From assembly GCA_963706315.1 (NCBI GenBank), contig CAVPMA010000005.1:275767-339766 (forward strand): 64,000 bases of DNA, read 5' to 3'. This DNA is from CALMEC01 sp963706315 (GTDB lineage: Bacteria; Actinomycetota; Thermoleophilia; Miltoncostaeales; Miltoncostaeaceae). The first letter of the stretch is position 1, and every line of letters begins with the position of its first letter. Of this stretch, positions 42,995 to 51,021 are shown one piece after another. The notes under the pieces are model-generated. The model saw only the letters and a list, made by a program, of their open reading frames with translations, was not told the DNA's origin and searched no databases. Both the position numbers and the translations under genes were made by a program.

Positions 42995-43171
42995 ATGTCT
43001 GCCTACGCTCACGCCATGCCTCGTGTCGGCTTCAAACGACCGAAGTTCGACCGCGACCGCGTCATCGAGATCACGCGGGATTGGTGGGTGGAGTGCAAGG
43101 CGATCATGAAGGCGGCCTGCCCTCTGATCATGGTCCCGTCTCCGGTCCGGGAGGCGCTCCCCGCGGTCTGA
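42995..43171 (+). CDS. Small conserved-looking basic protein (58 aa)
   Basis: A 58-residue protein (MSAYAHAMPRVGFKRPKFDR, then VIEITRDWWVECKAIMKAACPLIMVP). AAGGA lies 7 nt before ATG 42995, and TTGGGT-N17-TACAAG-like boxes occur further upstream. Two cysteines (VECKA, AACPL) and a WW pair stand out. I know no family for it; a short alpha-helical, possibly membrane-associated protein is possible. Codon use is like that of its neighbours, which supports a real gene. Confidence 0.55.
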   Translation: MSAYAHAMPRVGFKRPKFDRDRVIEITRDWWVECKAIMKAACPLIMVPSPVREALPAV

Positions 43172-43202
43172 CGCGGGGCTCGCGGGCGGCTAGTCTGCCG
43201 CG

Positions 43203-44075
43203 GTGCGAGTCGCCTGGATCGGGTTGGGAACAATGGGCGCGGCGATGGCCGCCCACCTCGTGCGCGCCGGCCACGGCGTCGTGGTCCACAACCGCACTCC
43301 CGGGAAGGACGTCGCGCTCATCGAGCTGGGCGCCCAGCGGGCGGCCACGCCGGCCGAGGCGGCCGACGGCGCGAGCGTGGTCTTCACCTGCGTCTCGGAC
43401 TCTCCGGACGTGGAGCACGTGATCCTGGGCGCCGCCGGCGCCGCGGAACGCATGGCCCCGGGGGCGGTGTGGGTGGATTGCTCCACCATCTCCCCCTCGG
43501 TCACGCGCACGCTCGCGGCCGAGCTCGCCGATCGGGGCATCGGGTCGGTGGACGCTCCCGTGTCCGGCGGGTCCGAGGGCGCCGCCAAGGGGACCCTCAC
43601 GACGTTCGTCGGCGGGAGCGACGAGCACGTGGAGATCGCCCGCACCGCTCTCGAGGCCTTCTGCCGGACGATCACCCATCTCGGCCCCTCCGGCGCGGGT
43701 CAGGCGGCCAAGGCGGTGAACCAGGTGCTGATCGCCGGGACCTACGCCACCCTGGGCGAGGCACTGGTGCTCGGCGAGCGCGAAGGGCTCCCGATGGAGG
43801 CGCTCGTGGAGGCGCTCACCGCGGGAGCCGCCCAGTCATGGGTGCTCGAGAACCGATCGCGCAACGTCGTGGCCGACGAGTACCCCCTGGGGTTCAGGGT
43901 GGAGCTCCACCTCAAGGACTTGCGCATCGCGCTCGAGGAGGCGGAGCGGCTGGGGGTGCGGCTCGACGTCACGCGGCTGATCGCCGATCACGAGGAGCGG
44001 CTGGTTGCCGCGGGCCGTGGCGGCGAGGACGTCTCCAACCTCGCCCGGATGGCACGCCAGAACCTCGAGGGCTAG
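43203..44075 (+). CDS. Beta-hydroxyacid dehydrogenase (3-hydroxyisobutyrate dehydrogenase family)
   Basis: A 290-residue NAD(P)-dependent oxidoreductase: N-terminal Rossmann loop MRVAWIGLGTMGAAMAAHL, substrate loop VDAPVSGGSEGAAKGTLTTFVGG, and the catalytic lysine in GAGQAAKAVNQVL. These define the family that includes 3-hydroxyisobutyrate and tartronate semialdehyde reductases and succinic semialdehyde reductases. GTG 43203 lies 6 nt behind TAGTCT (leaderless). The natural substrate cannot be fixed from sequence. Confidence 0.9.
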   Translation: MRVAWIGLGTMGAAMAAHLVRAGHGVVVHNRTPGKDVALIELGAQRAATPAEAADGASVVFTCVSDSPDVEHVILGAAGAAERMAPGAVWVDCSTISPSVTRTLAAELADRGIGSVDAPVSGGSEGAAKGTLTTFVGGSDEHVEIARTALEAFCRTITHLGPSGAGQAAKAVNQVLIAGTYATLGEALVLGEREGLPMEALVEALTAGAAQSWVLENRSRNVVADEYPLGFRVELHLKDLRIALEEAERLGVRLDVTRLIADHEERLVAAGRGGEDVSNLARMARQNLEG

Positions 44076-44414
44076 ACCGGCCCGGGGGCGCCGCCGGCAA
44101 GCGACGCCCCTCCGCGGCGGGTGACGAACCGCGATGGGCCGACTCGCCCGAGCGCGACGGGGGGTTCACGCCACGTCGAGGAGCTCTGGGATGTCCGCTG
44201 GCGGCGCGGCCGCCGGCCGATGGCCGTCGTCGTCATCGTGCTGCCGGCCGAACCGAGGCTGAGGCGCGTGACGGACACCGCTCTCCCTTCGCCAGCGGGC
44301 CCGATTCGGGCTCGCGTTTTGCGCCAACTTACGGCCCTGACCGGGCGGGGCGCAACGGTCGGCGGGTCCGACGTTCGCGGAGCGAGACAGCGCGACCGGG
44401 AGGTGTCCGGACCG
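44076..44414. other. Stretch without a confident gene
   Basis: These 339 bases between a plus-strand dehydrogenase and the minus-strand uvrB operon contain open frames on both strands (for example a basic 66-codon minus frame ending at 44072) but none with a clear start or recognisable protein. I see no RNA or repeat either. Confidence 0.5.
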
Positions 44415-44696
44415 TCAGGACGGGGGCGGCGCTCCGGGGTTCGGCGACGGCCAGTCACCGGGCGGGCTCCACTTGCGCAGGAGCGCCTCATGGCGCCGCC
44501 GGCGCTCGGTCTCGGCATCCCATTCCTCCTCGGCGGGAGCGAAGGCCGTGGGACGTCCGTCGCCCCAGAGGACGCCCGCGCCAGGGAGGCCGTACATCGC
44601 CGCGAAGAGGTCGTCCTCCTCGAGTCCCGGCGCGGCCAGCGTGCGGAAGACGACCTCGTCGTCCGGCGCATCGGGCCCGTGCCGGGGCGCCGTCAC
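44415..44696 (-). CDS. Small acidic hypothetical protein coupled to uvrB
   Basis: A 93-residue protein that starts with GTG in a 4-base GTGA overlap with the uvrB stop. The first part (DDEVVFRTLAAPGLEEDDLFAAMYGLPGAGVLWGDGRPTAF) is hydrophobic and acidic, the second is a charged helix (EEEWDAETERRRRHEALLRKW) followed by a proline-rich end. No family recognised. Its tight coupling suggests it is translated with UvrB, though a role in repair is unproven. Confidence 0.55.
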   Translation of the reverse strand: MTAPRHGPDAPDDEVVFRTLAAPGLEEDDLFAAMYGLPGAGVLWGDGRPTAFAPAEEEWDAETERRRRHEALLRKWSPPGDWPSPNPGAPPPS

Positions 44697-46759
44697 CGCC
44701 GGCGCCGTCCGGAGCGTCGCGCTGGCGTCGGCGCCGTGCGTGGCTCGCGTGCCAGGCCCCGTCGCTCGTCGAGCTCACGACGCAGTTGCTTGATCGCGTC
44801 GCGAAGCTCCGCCGCTCGCTCGAAGCGCAGCTCCTCGGCCGCCTGGAACATCTCCTCCTCGAGCTCCACCACCTCGCGCTCGAGCTCCTCCTCGCTGGCG
44901 CCGCTCGTGGCGAGATCCGCGGCCCTCGCCCGGCGCGTGCTCGGGGTCCCGCCGTTGAGTCCCAGGAACTCCGCGATGTCGCTCACGCCCTTGACGATCG
45001 ACTCGGGCGTGATGCCGTTCGCCTCATTGTAGGCGCGCTGGATCGCGCGGCGGCGCTCGGTCTCGGCGATCGCCGTGCGCATCGCCTCGGTCTCGCGGTC
45101 GGCGTACATGATGACGCGCCCGGAGATGTTGCGGGCGGCCCGCCCGATCGTCTGGATGAGCGCCGTTGTGCCGCGGAGGAAGCCCTCCTTGTCGGCGTCG
45201 AGGATCGCCACGAGGGTCACCTCCGGCAGGTCCAGGCCCTCCCGGAGGAGGTTGACGCCCACCAGCACATCGAACTCGCCGAGGCGGAGCTGGCGGATGA
45301 TCCGGATCCGCTCGATCGTGTCGACCTCGCTGTGCAGGTAGCGCACCTTGAAGCCGGCCTCCACGAGGTACTCGCTCAGGTCCTCGGCCATCTTCTTGGT
45401 GAGCGTGGTGACCAGCGTCCGCTCGTCCCGGTCGACGCGCTGTCGGATCTCGTTCATGAGGTCGTCGATCTGGTTGCGCGTCGGGCGCACGTCGACCTCG
45501 GGATCGACGAGGCCGGTCGGGCGGATGATCTGCTCGACGATCCGGCTCGCGTTGCGCCGCTCGAACTCCCCGGGCGTCGCGGACACGAACACGACCTGCC
45601 CGACCCGCTCGAGGAACTCGTTGAGCTTGAGCGGGCGGTTGTCGGCCGCGGACGGGAGCCGGAAGCCATGCTCGATGAGCGACCCCTTGCGGGAGCTGTC
45701 GCCCTCGAACATCCCGCGCAGCTGCGGCACCGTGTTGTGAGATTCGTCGATGAGGCACAGGAAGTCGCGGGGGAAGAAGTCGATCAGCGTGCTGGGCGCT
45801 GAGCCCGGTGGCCGGCCGTCGAGGATGCGGGAGTAGTTCTCGATGCCGTTGCAGAAGCCGAGCTCACGCATCATCTCCATGTCGTACTCGGTGCGCTGGC
45901 GCAGGCGGTGCGCCTCCACGAGCTTGCCTTGGGCGTCGAGCTCGGCGACACGCGCCTCGAGCTCTTCGCGGATCTCCACCAAGGCCCGCTGGATGGTGGG
46001 CTGCGGGGTGACGTAATGCGTCGCCGGCCAGATCCCCACGTGGTCGACCCGCTCGAGCACCTCTCCGGTGAGCACGTCGAAGTGGTCGATGGACTCCACC
46101 TCGTCGCCGAACATCGACACGCGGTACGCGGTCTCCATGTTCGCCGGCTGGATCTCGAAGACATCGCCCTTCACCCGGAAGCGGCCGCGCTCGAGCACCG
46201 TGTCGTTGCGCTGGTACTGCACCTCCACGAGCTTTCGGAAGATGTCGTCGCGGCGGTACTCGCTGCCGACCCGCAGCAGCAGGAGCCGGTCGCGGTAGAG
46301 CTCGGGCGAGCCGATGCCGTAGATGCAGCTCACCGACGCGACGATCACCACGTCGCGGCGGGCGAGGAGCGCGCTCGTGGCGGCGTGGCGGAGGCGATCG
46401 ATCTCGTCGTTGATCGACGAGTCCTTCTCGATATACGTGTCCGTCGCGGCGATGTACGCCTCTGGCTGGTAGTAGTCGTAGTAGCTCACGAAGTACTCGA
46501 CAGCGCTGTCGGGGAGGAACTCCCGGAACTCGTTGCAGAGCTGGGCGGCGAGGGTCTTGTTGTGGGCGATCACCAGGGCCGGCCGGCCGGAGCGGGCGAT
46601 GAGGTTCGCCATGGTGAAGGTCTTGCCCGAACCCGTGACGCCCAGGAGCGTCTGGAATCGCTCGCCGGCGCCCAGGCCCTCGAGGAGCCCCTCGATCGCC
46701 TCGGGCTGATCCCCGGTCGGCTGATAGGTGGGTGCGAGGGCGAACGTGCCGGTCGACAT
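44693..46759 (-). CDS. uvrB: Excinuclease ABC subunit B
   Basis: A 688-residue helicase-like protein that loads onto damaged DNA with UvrA. Motifs: LLGVTGSGKTFTMANLIA (Walker A), the beta-hairpin region YYDYYQPEAYIAATDTYIEKD, LIDESHNTVPQL (motif II), and TIGRAARN (motif VI). The C-terminal UVR domain (ELEEEMFQAAEELRFERAAELRD) binds UvrC. ATG 46757-46759 lies 6 nt behind TACCAT (leaderless). A second small gene overlaps its stop. Confidence 0.96.
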   Translation of the reverse strand: MSTGTFALAPTYQPTGDQPEAIEGLLEGLGAGERFQTLLGVTGSGKTFTMANLIARSGRPALVIAHNKTLAAQLCNEFREFLPDSAVEYFVSYYDYYQPEAYIAATDTYIEKDSSINDEIDRLRHAATSALLARRDVVIVASVSCIYGIGSPELYRDRLLLLRVGSEYRRDDIFRKLVEVQYQRNDTVLERGRFRVKGDVFEIQPANMETAYRVSMFGDEVESIDHFDVLTGEVLERVDHVGIWPATHYVTPQPTIQRALVEIREELEARVAELDAQGKLVEAHRLRQRTEYDMEMMRELGFCNGIENYSRILDGRPPGSAPSTLIDFFPRDFLCLIDESHNTVPQLRGMFEGDSSRKGSLIEHGFRLPSAADNRPLKLNEFLERVGQVVFVSATPGEFERRNASRIVEQIIRPTGLVDPEVDVRPTRNQIDDLMNEIRQRVDRDERTLVTTLTKKMAEDLSEYLVEAGFKVRYLHSEVDTIERIRIIRQLRLGEFDVLVGVNLLREGLDLPEVTLVAILDADKEGFLRGTTALIQTIGRAARNISGRVIMYADRETEAMRTAIAETERRRAIQRAYNEANGITPESIVKGVSDIAEFLGLNGGTPSTRRARAADLATSGASEEELEREVVELEEEMFQAAEELRFERAAELRDAIKQLRRELDERRGLAREPRTAPTPARRSGRRRR

Positions 46760-47032
46760 CCAGTGATGGTAGAGCACCGCCCGGCGCCGTTCATCGAGTG
46801 CTCCCAACGGCCGGGCCGCATCTCGACCGCTGGCTAAAGACGGCTCCCGGGAATTGCGTACCCGGGCCAACGCAGTCGCCTCGGAGAGGTCCATACGCTG
46901 GGATGCGCGCCTCATCGGTCACCCGTGAGGAGCAAATGGCGGCCCCGCGACCGGGACGCGGGGTCGCCCCCCTCACAGCTCCTCCCGCGGCGGCGCTAGG
47001 ATCCGGCGACGGCGATCGAACGGAGGCCAGAC

Positions 47033-47458
47033 GTGGCGACGGCGCTGATCCACACGATGATCCGCATCCTCGACGAGGACCGGTCGCTCGCGTTCTACCG
47101 GGCGTTCGGCTTCAGCGAGGTCGGCAGGCAGCGGGTCGGCGGCGACACCGCCACGGTGATCTTCCTCGCCCTGCCCGGCGACGGCGCCCGCCTCGAGCTG
47201 ACCCTGAACGACGGCCGCACCGAGCCTTACGAGCTCGGGGAGGCCTACGGTCACATCGCCCTCACCGTCGAGGGCATGGACCAGGAGCTCGCGCGCCTCG
47301 CGGCCGCGGGGATCCAGCCCGAGCGCGAGCCGTACGAGCCCTACCCCGGCGGACCGAGGATCTGCTTCGTCCGCGACCCGGACGGGTACCGCATCGAGCT
47401 GCTCAGTCGAAACCCCGAGGACGAGTTCGACCAGCGGACGCAGGGGTCCGGCGGCTGA
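47033..47458 (+). CDS. Lactoylglutathione lyase-like VOC protein
   Basis: A 141-residue VOC protein close to glyoxalase I-like enzymes: LIHTMIRILDEDRSLAFYRAFGFSEVGR, then GEAYGHIALTVEGMD and FVRDPDGYRIELLSRN. Metal ligands of the glyoxalase type (His in HTM and HIA, Glu in LELTLN and IELLS) are in place, so glyoxalase I activity is plausible. Start is GTG 47033 with GGAGG 7 nt upstream, behind TAGGAT (47007-47012). The stop is one base from that of the convergent lytic transglycosylase gene. Confidence 0.87.
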   Translation: MATALIHTMIRILDEDRSLAFYRAFGFSEVGRQRVGGDTATVIFLALPGDGARLELTLNDGRTEPYELGEAYGHIALTVEGMDQELARLAAAGIQPEREPYEPYPGGPRICFVRDPDGYRIELLSRNPEDEFDQRTQGSGG

Positions 47459-47459
47459 C

Positions 47460-48095
47460 CTACCTGGGCGGCCCGGAGATTCCGAGCTCCCCGCCCCACG
47501 CCCGGCGGTAGATCGCGCGGGCGTGGTCCACCGAGGCGACGAACCCGCGGGTCTCCGAGAAGGGCACCTGCGCCACCGTGAAGGTCGTGCCGTCGCGGCG
47601 GGCGGCCGCCATCCATTGGCGCAGGTTGGTCTCGCCGCCGTTGTAGGCCACGAGCGCGAGCTCGACGCTTCCGTACTTGCGCTGCAGGTACTTCAGGTAC
47701 CAGGCGCCGTAGGCGATGTTGACGGCGGGCTCCGCGAGCCGATTCGGCGTCGCGCTCGGCGCCCCCGGCTGGCGGTGGATCCAGTCGGCCGTCGCGGGCA
47801 GCACCTGCATCAACCCCACGGCGCCCTGTTCGGAGCGGGCGGAGGTGGAGAACTTGCTCTCGCGGAAGATCACGGCCGCGATCAGGTCCGCGTCGAGACC
47901 GGTGGCGGCCGCCTCGCCCGTAATTGACGCGGTGTGGTTGAGCGGATACCACCAGCGCGCGTACCACCCCGGCATCGAGACGTGGATCGCGAACCAGCCC
48001 GCCAGGGCGAGCACGAGGACCCCGGCGATCAGCGCCGGCCGCCGCACCCGCCGAAGCGGGACGCTGATCACGCGACCGAGCGTCGCAACGGTCAC
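47460..48095 (-). CDS. Membrane-anchored lytic murein transglycosylase (SLT domain)
   Basis: A 211-residue protein: an N-terminal membrane helix (PALIAGVLVLALAGWFAIHV) followed by an SLT catalytic domain, with the glutamate in IFRESKFSTSARSEQGAVGLMQVLP and the AYG and AYNGGETNL motifs. It cleaves the glycan strands of peptidoglycan, probably near the membrane. The start GTG overlaps the coaE stop (GTGA). It is the last gene of an rpsA-coaE-slt transcript. Confidence 0.9.
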   Translation of the reverse strand: MTVATLGRVISVPLRRVRRPALIAGVLVLALAGWFAIHVSMPGWYARWWYPLNHTASITGEAAATGLDADLIAAVIFRESKFSTSARSEQGAVGLMQVLPATADWIHRQPGAPSATPNRLAEPAVNIAYGAWYLKYLQRKYGSVELALVAYNGGETNLRQWMAAARRDGTTFTVAQVPFSETRGFVASVDHARAIYRRAWGGELGISGPPR

Positions 48096-48715
48096 GACGT
48101 GTACTCCGCAAAGCGCTCCGCGACCCACTCCTCGAGATCCGCGACCGATCCGTCGTTCACAAGGTAGCGGTCCGCCCGACGGATCTTCTCCGCCTCGTCG
48201 AGCTGGCGGGCGCTCCGCGCGGAGAAGTCCTGCCCGCGGGCCTCGACCCGCGCTCGGCGCAGCTCGGCCGGCGCTGAGACCACGAGCACGGCGTCGAAGG
48301 CGTCGTCGAGCCCCGCCTCGAACAGCAGTGGCACCTCGCACACCATGAGGGGCGGTGGCGGGTCGCGACGGCGTTGCTCCGCCTGCCATGTCTCGCGCGC
48401 CCGGCCGACGCGGGGGTGCACGAGCCCCTCGAGGAACGCCACCCCGTCGGGCTGCGCGAATGCGAGCCGCGACAGCGACGCCCGGTCGATCTCGCCTTCG
48501 CTCCCGAACGCCCCTTTGCCGAAGCGCTCCCGGACCGCCGCCCGGACCCCCGGGTCGTCGTAGATGCGGTGCACCACCTCGTCGCTCGAGAGCACCGCGG
48601 CGCCGAGGCGCCGGAACGCGTCGAGCGCGACCGACTTGCCCGAGCCGATGCCGCCGGTCAGCCCGAGGCTGCGCGGCGGCGCGGGCTCGTGCGTCGAGGA
48701 GTTACCCGTCGGCAG
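48092..48715 (-). CDS. coaE: Dephospho-CoA kinase
   Basis: A 207-residue P-loop kinase that performs the last step of CoA synthesis. LGLTGGIGSGKSVALDAFRRLGA holds the P-loop, SSDEVVHRIYDDPG the substrate aspartate, and VCEVPLLFEAGLDDAFDAVLVVSAP the base of the adenylate site. No ATG, GTG or TTG lies between the far ATG 48829 and the P-loop; CTG 48713-48715, just inside the end of rpsA, gives the natural length. The longer start would read through the rpsA tail. The operon also carries slt and rpsA. Confidence 0.88.
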   Translation of the reverse strand: MPTGNSSTHEPAPPRSLGLTGGIGSGKSVALDAFRRLGAAVLSSDEVVHRIYDDPGVRAAVRERFGKGAFGSEGEIDRASLSRLAFAQPDGVAFLEGLVHPRVGRARETWQAEQRRRDPPPPLMVCEVPLLFEAGLDDAFDAVLVVSAPAELRRARVEARGQDFSARSARQLDEAEKIRRADRYLVNDGSVADLEEWVAERFAEYTS

Positions 48716-48744
48716 GTTCCGGTGCGTCGGCGTCCGTGGTCGCC

Positions 48745-50118
48745 TCAGCCGGGACGTCGACCTCCGGCGCGGGCTCCTCGGCGGGAGCCTCCTCCACTGC
48801 CGGCTCCTCGGCCACCGGCTCCTCGACAACCGGCTCCTCGGCCGGCCACCGGCTCCTCGACAACCGGCTCGGCGGCGACCTCCGCCTGCGGCGCGTCGGC
48901 CACAGCCTCGGCAACGGCCGCGTCTGCCCCGGACTCCTCGCTCAGCGCCGCGGAGATCTCGGCGTCGTCCGGGTAGGCGGGGATCGCCTGGTCCTCACCG
49001 TCGAGCGACACCTCGGCCGCGCGCTTGAGGCTCAGCGACAGGCGGCGGCGCTCACCGTCGATCTCGATGATCCGGACCGCGACCTCCTGGTCGGGGGCCA
49101 CGACCTCGCGCGGGTTTTCGACGTGGTGCTCGGCGAGCTCGGAGATGTGCACGAGCCCCTCGACGCCGGCGTGGATCTCGACGAACGCGCCGAAGGTGAC
49201 GACCTTGGTGACCTTTCCGGCCACGACGTCGCCGACCTGGTACGCCTCGACGACGCTCTGCCACGGGTCGGCCTGCGTCTGCTTGAGCCCGAGGGAGATC
49301 CGCTGGCGGTCGCGGTCGATGTCGAGCACCTTCACCTCGACGCGGTCGCCGATGGCGAGCACCTCGGACGGGTGGTTGACATGGGTCCACGACAGCTCGG
49401 AGATGTGGATGAGGCCGTCGATGCCCTCCAGGTCCACGAACGCGCCGAAGTCGACGATGTTCGAGATGATGCCCTCGACCACCGCGCCCGGCTGCAGCTC
49501 GTCCAGGATCTTCTGGCGCACCTCGCGCCGCTCGTCCTCGATGACGGCGCGGCGGGACAGCACCACGTTGTTGCGGCTGCGGTTGAGCTCGATGACCTTG
49601 CACTCGAGCTCCTTGCCGAGGAACTCGTCGAGGTCCTGCACGCGGCGGATGTCGACGAGCGACGCGGGCAGGAAGCCGCGGACGCCGAGGTCGAGGATGA
49701 GCCCGCCCTTGACGACCTCGATGACCTTGCCGGTCACCATCTCGCTGTTGTTCGCGGCCTCCTCGATGCGCTTCCACGCGCGCTCGAACCGCGCGCGCTT
49801 CTTCGACAGGATCAGCCGGCCGTCCTGGTCCTCCTTCTGCAGGACCAGCGCGTCGACCACCTCGTTGAGCTCGACCTCGTCCGCCGGGTTGACGCTCTTG
49901 CGGATCGAGAGCTCATTGGAGGGGATGACGCCCTCGCTCTTGTAGCCGATGTCGACGAGGACTTCGTCCTTGTCGATCCGCACCACCTTCCCGCTGACGA
50001 CGTCACCCTCCTCGAACGACGGGAACGTCAGGTCGTAGTTCGGAACGAGCTGGCCGTCGACCTCGATGTACTCGGGTCCGTCAAGCTCGCGGACTGGGGC
50101 GTCGGATTCGGACTGCAT
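48745..50118 (-). CDS. rpsA: Ribosomal protein S1 with frameshifted C-terminal tail
   Basis: A 457-residue protein with four S1 (OB-fold) RNA-binding domains at about residues 32-100, 118-184, 205-273 and 290-359 (for example GDRVEVKVLDIDRDRQRISLGLKQTQADPW and GAFVEIHAGVEGLVHISELA). From about residue 400 an acidic repeat (PVVEEPVA) is suddenly replaced by an Arg/Gly-rich tail. Near 48841-48848 the DNA has an extra GGCC; without it the frame would continue as EEPVVEEPVAEEPAVEEAPAE to a TAA at 48702-48704. So either a sequence error or a true frame change of the tail. ATG 50118 with AAAGGA about 11 nt upstream. Confidence 0.9.
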   Translation of the reverse strand: MQSESDAPVRELDGPEYIEVDGQLVPNYDLTFPSFEEGDVVSGKVVRIDKDEVLVDIGYKSEGVIPSNELSIRKSVNPADEVELNEVVDALVLQKEDQDGRLILSKKRARFERAWKRIEEAANNSEMVTGKVIEVVKGGLILDLGVRGFLPASLVDIRRVQDLDEFLGKELECKVIELNRSRNNVVLSRRAVIEDERREVRQKILDELQPGAVVEGIISNIVDFGAFVDLEGIDGLIHISELSWTHVNHPSEVLAIGDRVEVKVLDIDRDRQRISLGLKQTQADPWQSVVEAYQVGDVVAGKVTKVVTFGAFVEIHAGVEGLVHISELAEHHVENPREVVAPDQEVAVRIIEIDGERRRLSLSLKRAAEVSLDGEDQAIPAYPDDAEISAALSEESGADAAVAEAVADAPQAEVAAEPVVEEPVAGRGAGCRGAGGRGAGSGGGSRRGARAGGRRPG

Positions 50119-50266
50119 GTCGAGGGTTTTCCTTTTTGGGTTGGCAGGATCAAACGGACCGCGTGCGGCCGATCCCGGGAGTCTACCCCTGAGGCCGCGG
50201 TCCCGCCACCGCGCGGCGGCTCCGCAATTCACGCGCGTCGCGGCGGAAACACTCCGCGCACGGGTG

Positions 50267-50959
50267 TCACACGGCGGCGGCGGCCTCCTCGAGGATCGGC
50301 CGGTCGAGGCGCCCGGTGAGCGCTCTGCGCACCCGGCCGTCGCCGCCGATCGCGATGACCGCGGGCAGGCTCCTGACGGGCAGGCACGCCGCCGCGGGAG
50401 TCCGCGTGAGGTCCACGCGCACGATGCCGCGCGGGGAGGCAACCTCCTCGAGTTGGCGCGCGACCGGCTCGCACCGGGCGCAACCGGGTGCGGTGAGCAC
50501 CACCAGCCAGGGGCCCGCCCCGGTGAGCCCCAGCCCTTCGCGGACGTCGCCGTCGCGATCGCCCCTGGCGAGCAGCACGCGATAGATCTCGCATCCGACG
50601 CAGTAGCCGGTGATCGCGGAGAAGAGCGCGACGACGGCGATGAGGCCCACGACGATCCATGCGGCCGTGTCGAGCCCGGCGGCGAACAGGCCGAGGGCCA
50701 GCGCCAGGGCGAACGCCGCCATGCCCTGGGCGAACCGGACGGGCCTGACTGGCTCGAGATCGGTTGCCGGCCGGGCGACGAGCCGGAACAGGAGGTTGAC
50801 CGGCGAGACCCGTGGGGCGGTCAGCGCGATGAGGATCAATGCGACCGCGACCGCGACCGCTCCCCGATCCTGGAACAGGAGCGCTTCCAGGCAGATCACG
50901 CCGGTGACGGCCTGGGCGAAGCGCGGGAGGTGCGGGTGGACGGCTGCGGGACGGGGCAT
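50267..50959 (-). CDS. DUF4395 membrane protein fused to thioredoxin-like domain
   Basis: A 230-residue protein. Residues 1-135 form a DUF4395 membrane unit (four helices, ending in the hallmark TGYCVGCEIYR with two cysteines); residues 150-230 have a thioredoxin-type fold with a redox motif VVLTAPGCARCEPVARQLEEV (CARC) and a likely cis-proline region RSLPAVIAIGGD. DUF4395 genes are often next to thioredoxin or rhodanese-like genes; a fusion supports a joined redox role at the membrane, perhaps passing reducing power through the two cysteine pairs. ATG 50957-50959 is 6 nt behind TAGAAT (leaderless). Confidence 0.82.
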   Translation of the reverse strand: MPRPAAVHPHLPRFAQAVTGVICLEALLFQDRGAVAVAVALILIALTAPRVSPVNLLFRLVARPATDLEPVRPVRFAQGMAAFALALALGLFAAGLDTAAWIVVGLIAVVALFSAITGYCVGCEIYRVLLARGDRDGDVREGLGLTGAGPWLVVLTAPGCARCEPVARQLEEVASPRGIVRVDLTRTPAAACLPVRSLPAVIAIGGDGRVRRALTGRLDRPILEEAAAAV

Positions 50960-51021
50960 CCCGGAATTCTACCGAAATACTACGGTGTTCGCCGGTTATT
51001 GCTCGGGTTGGAGCGCACCGA

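Noticed and set aside
44121..44420. Plus-strand and minus-strand frames in the stretch beside uvrB
   Set aside because: Both are plausible only in part; neither has a ribosome site, leaderless promoter or recognisable protein.
43469..45802. Long plus-strand open frame across the dehydrogenase and uvrB
   Set aside because: It overlaps two clear genes and has no recognisable domain; composition is that of a frame shadow.
46760..47032. SOS box upstream of uvrB
   Set aside because: I looked for GAAC-N4-GTTC here and upstream of uvrA and polA and found none.
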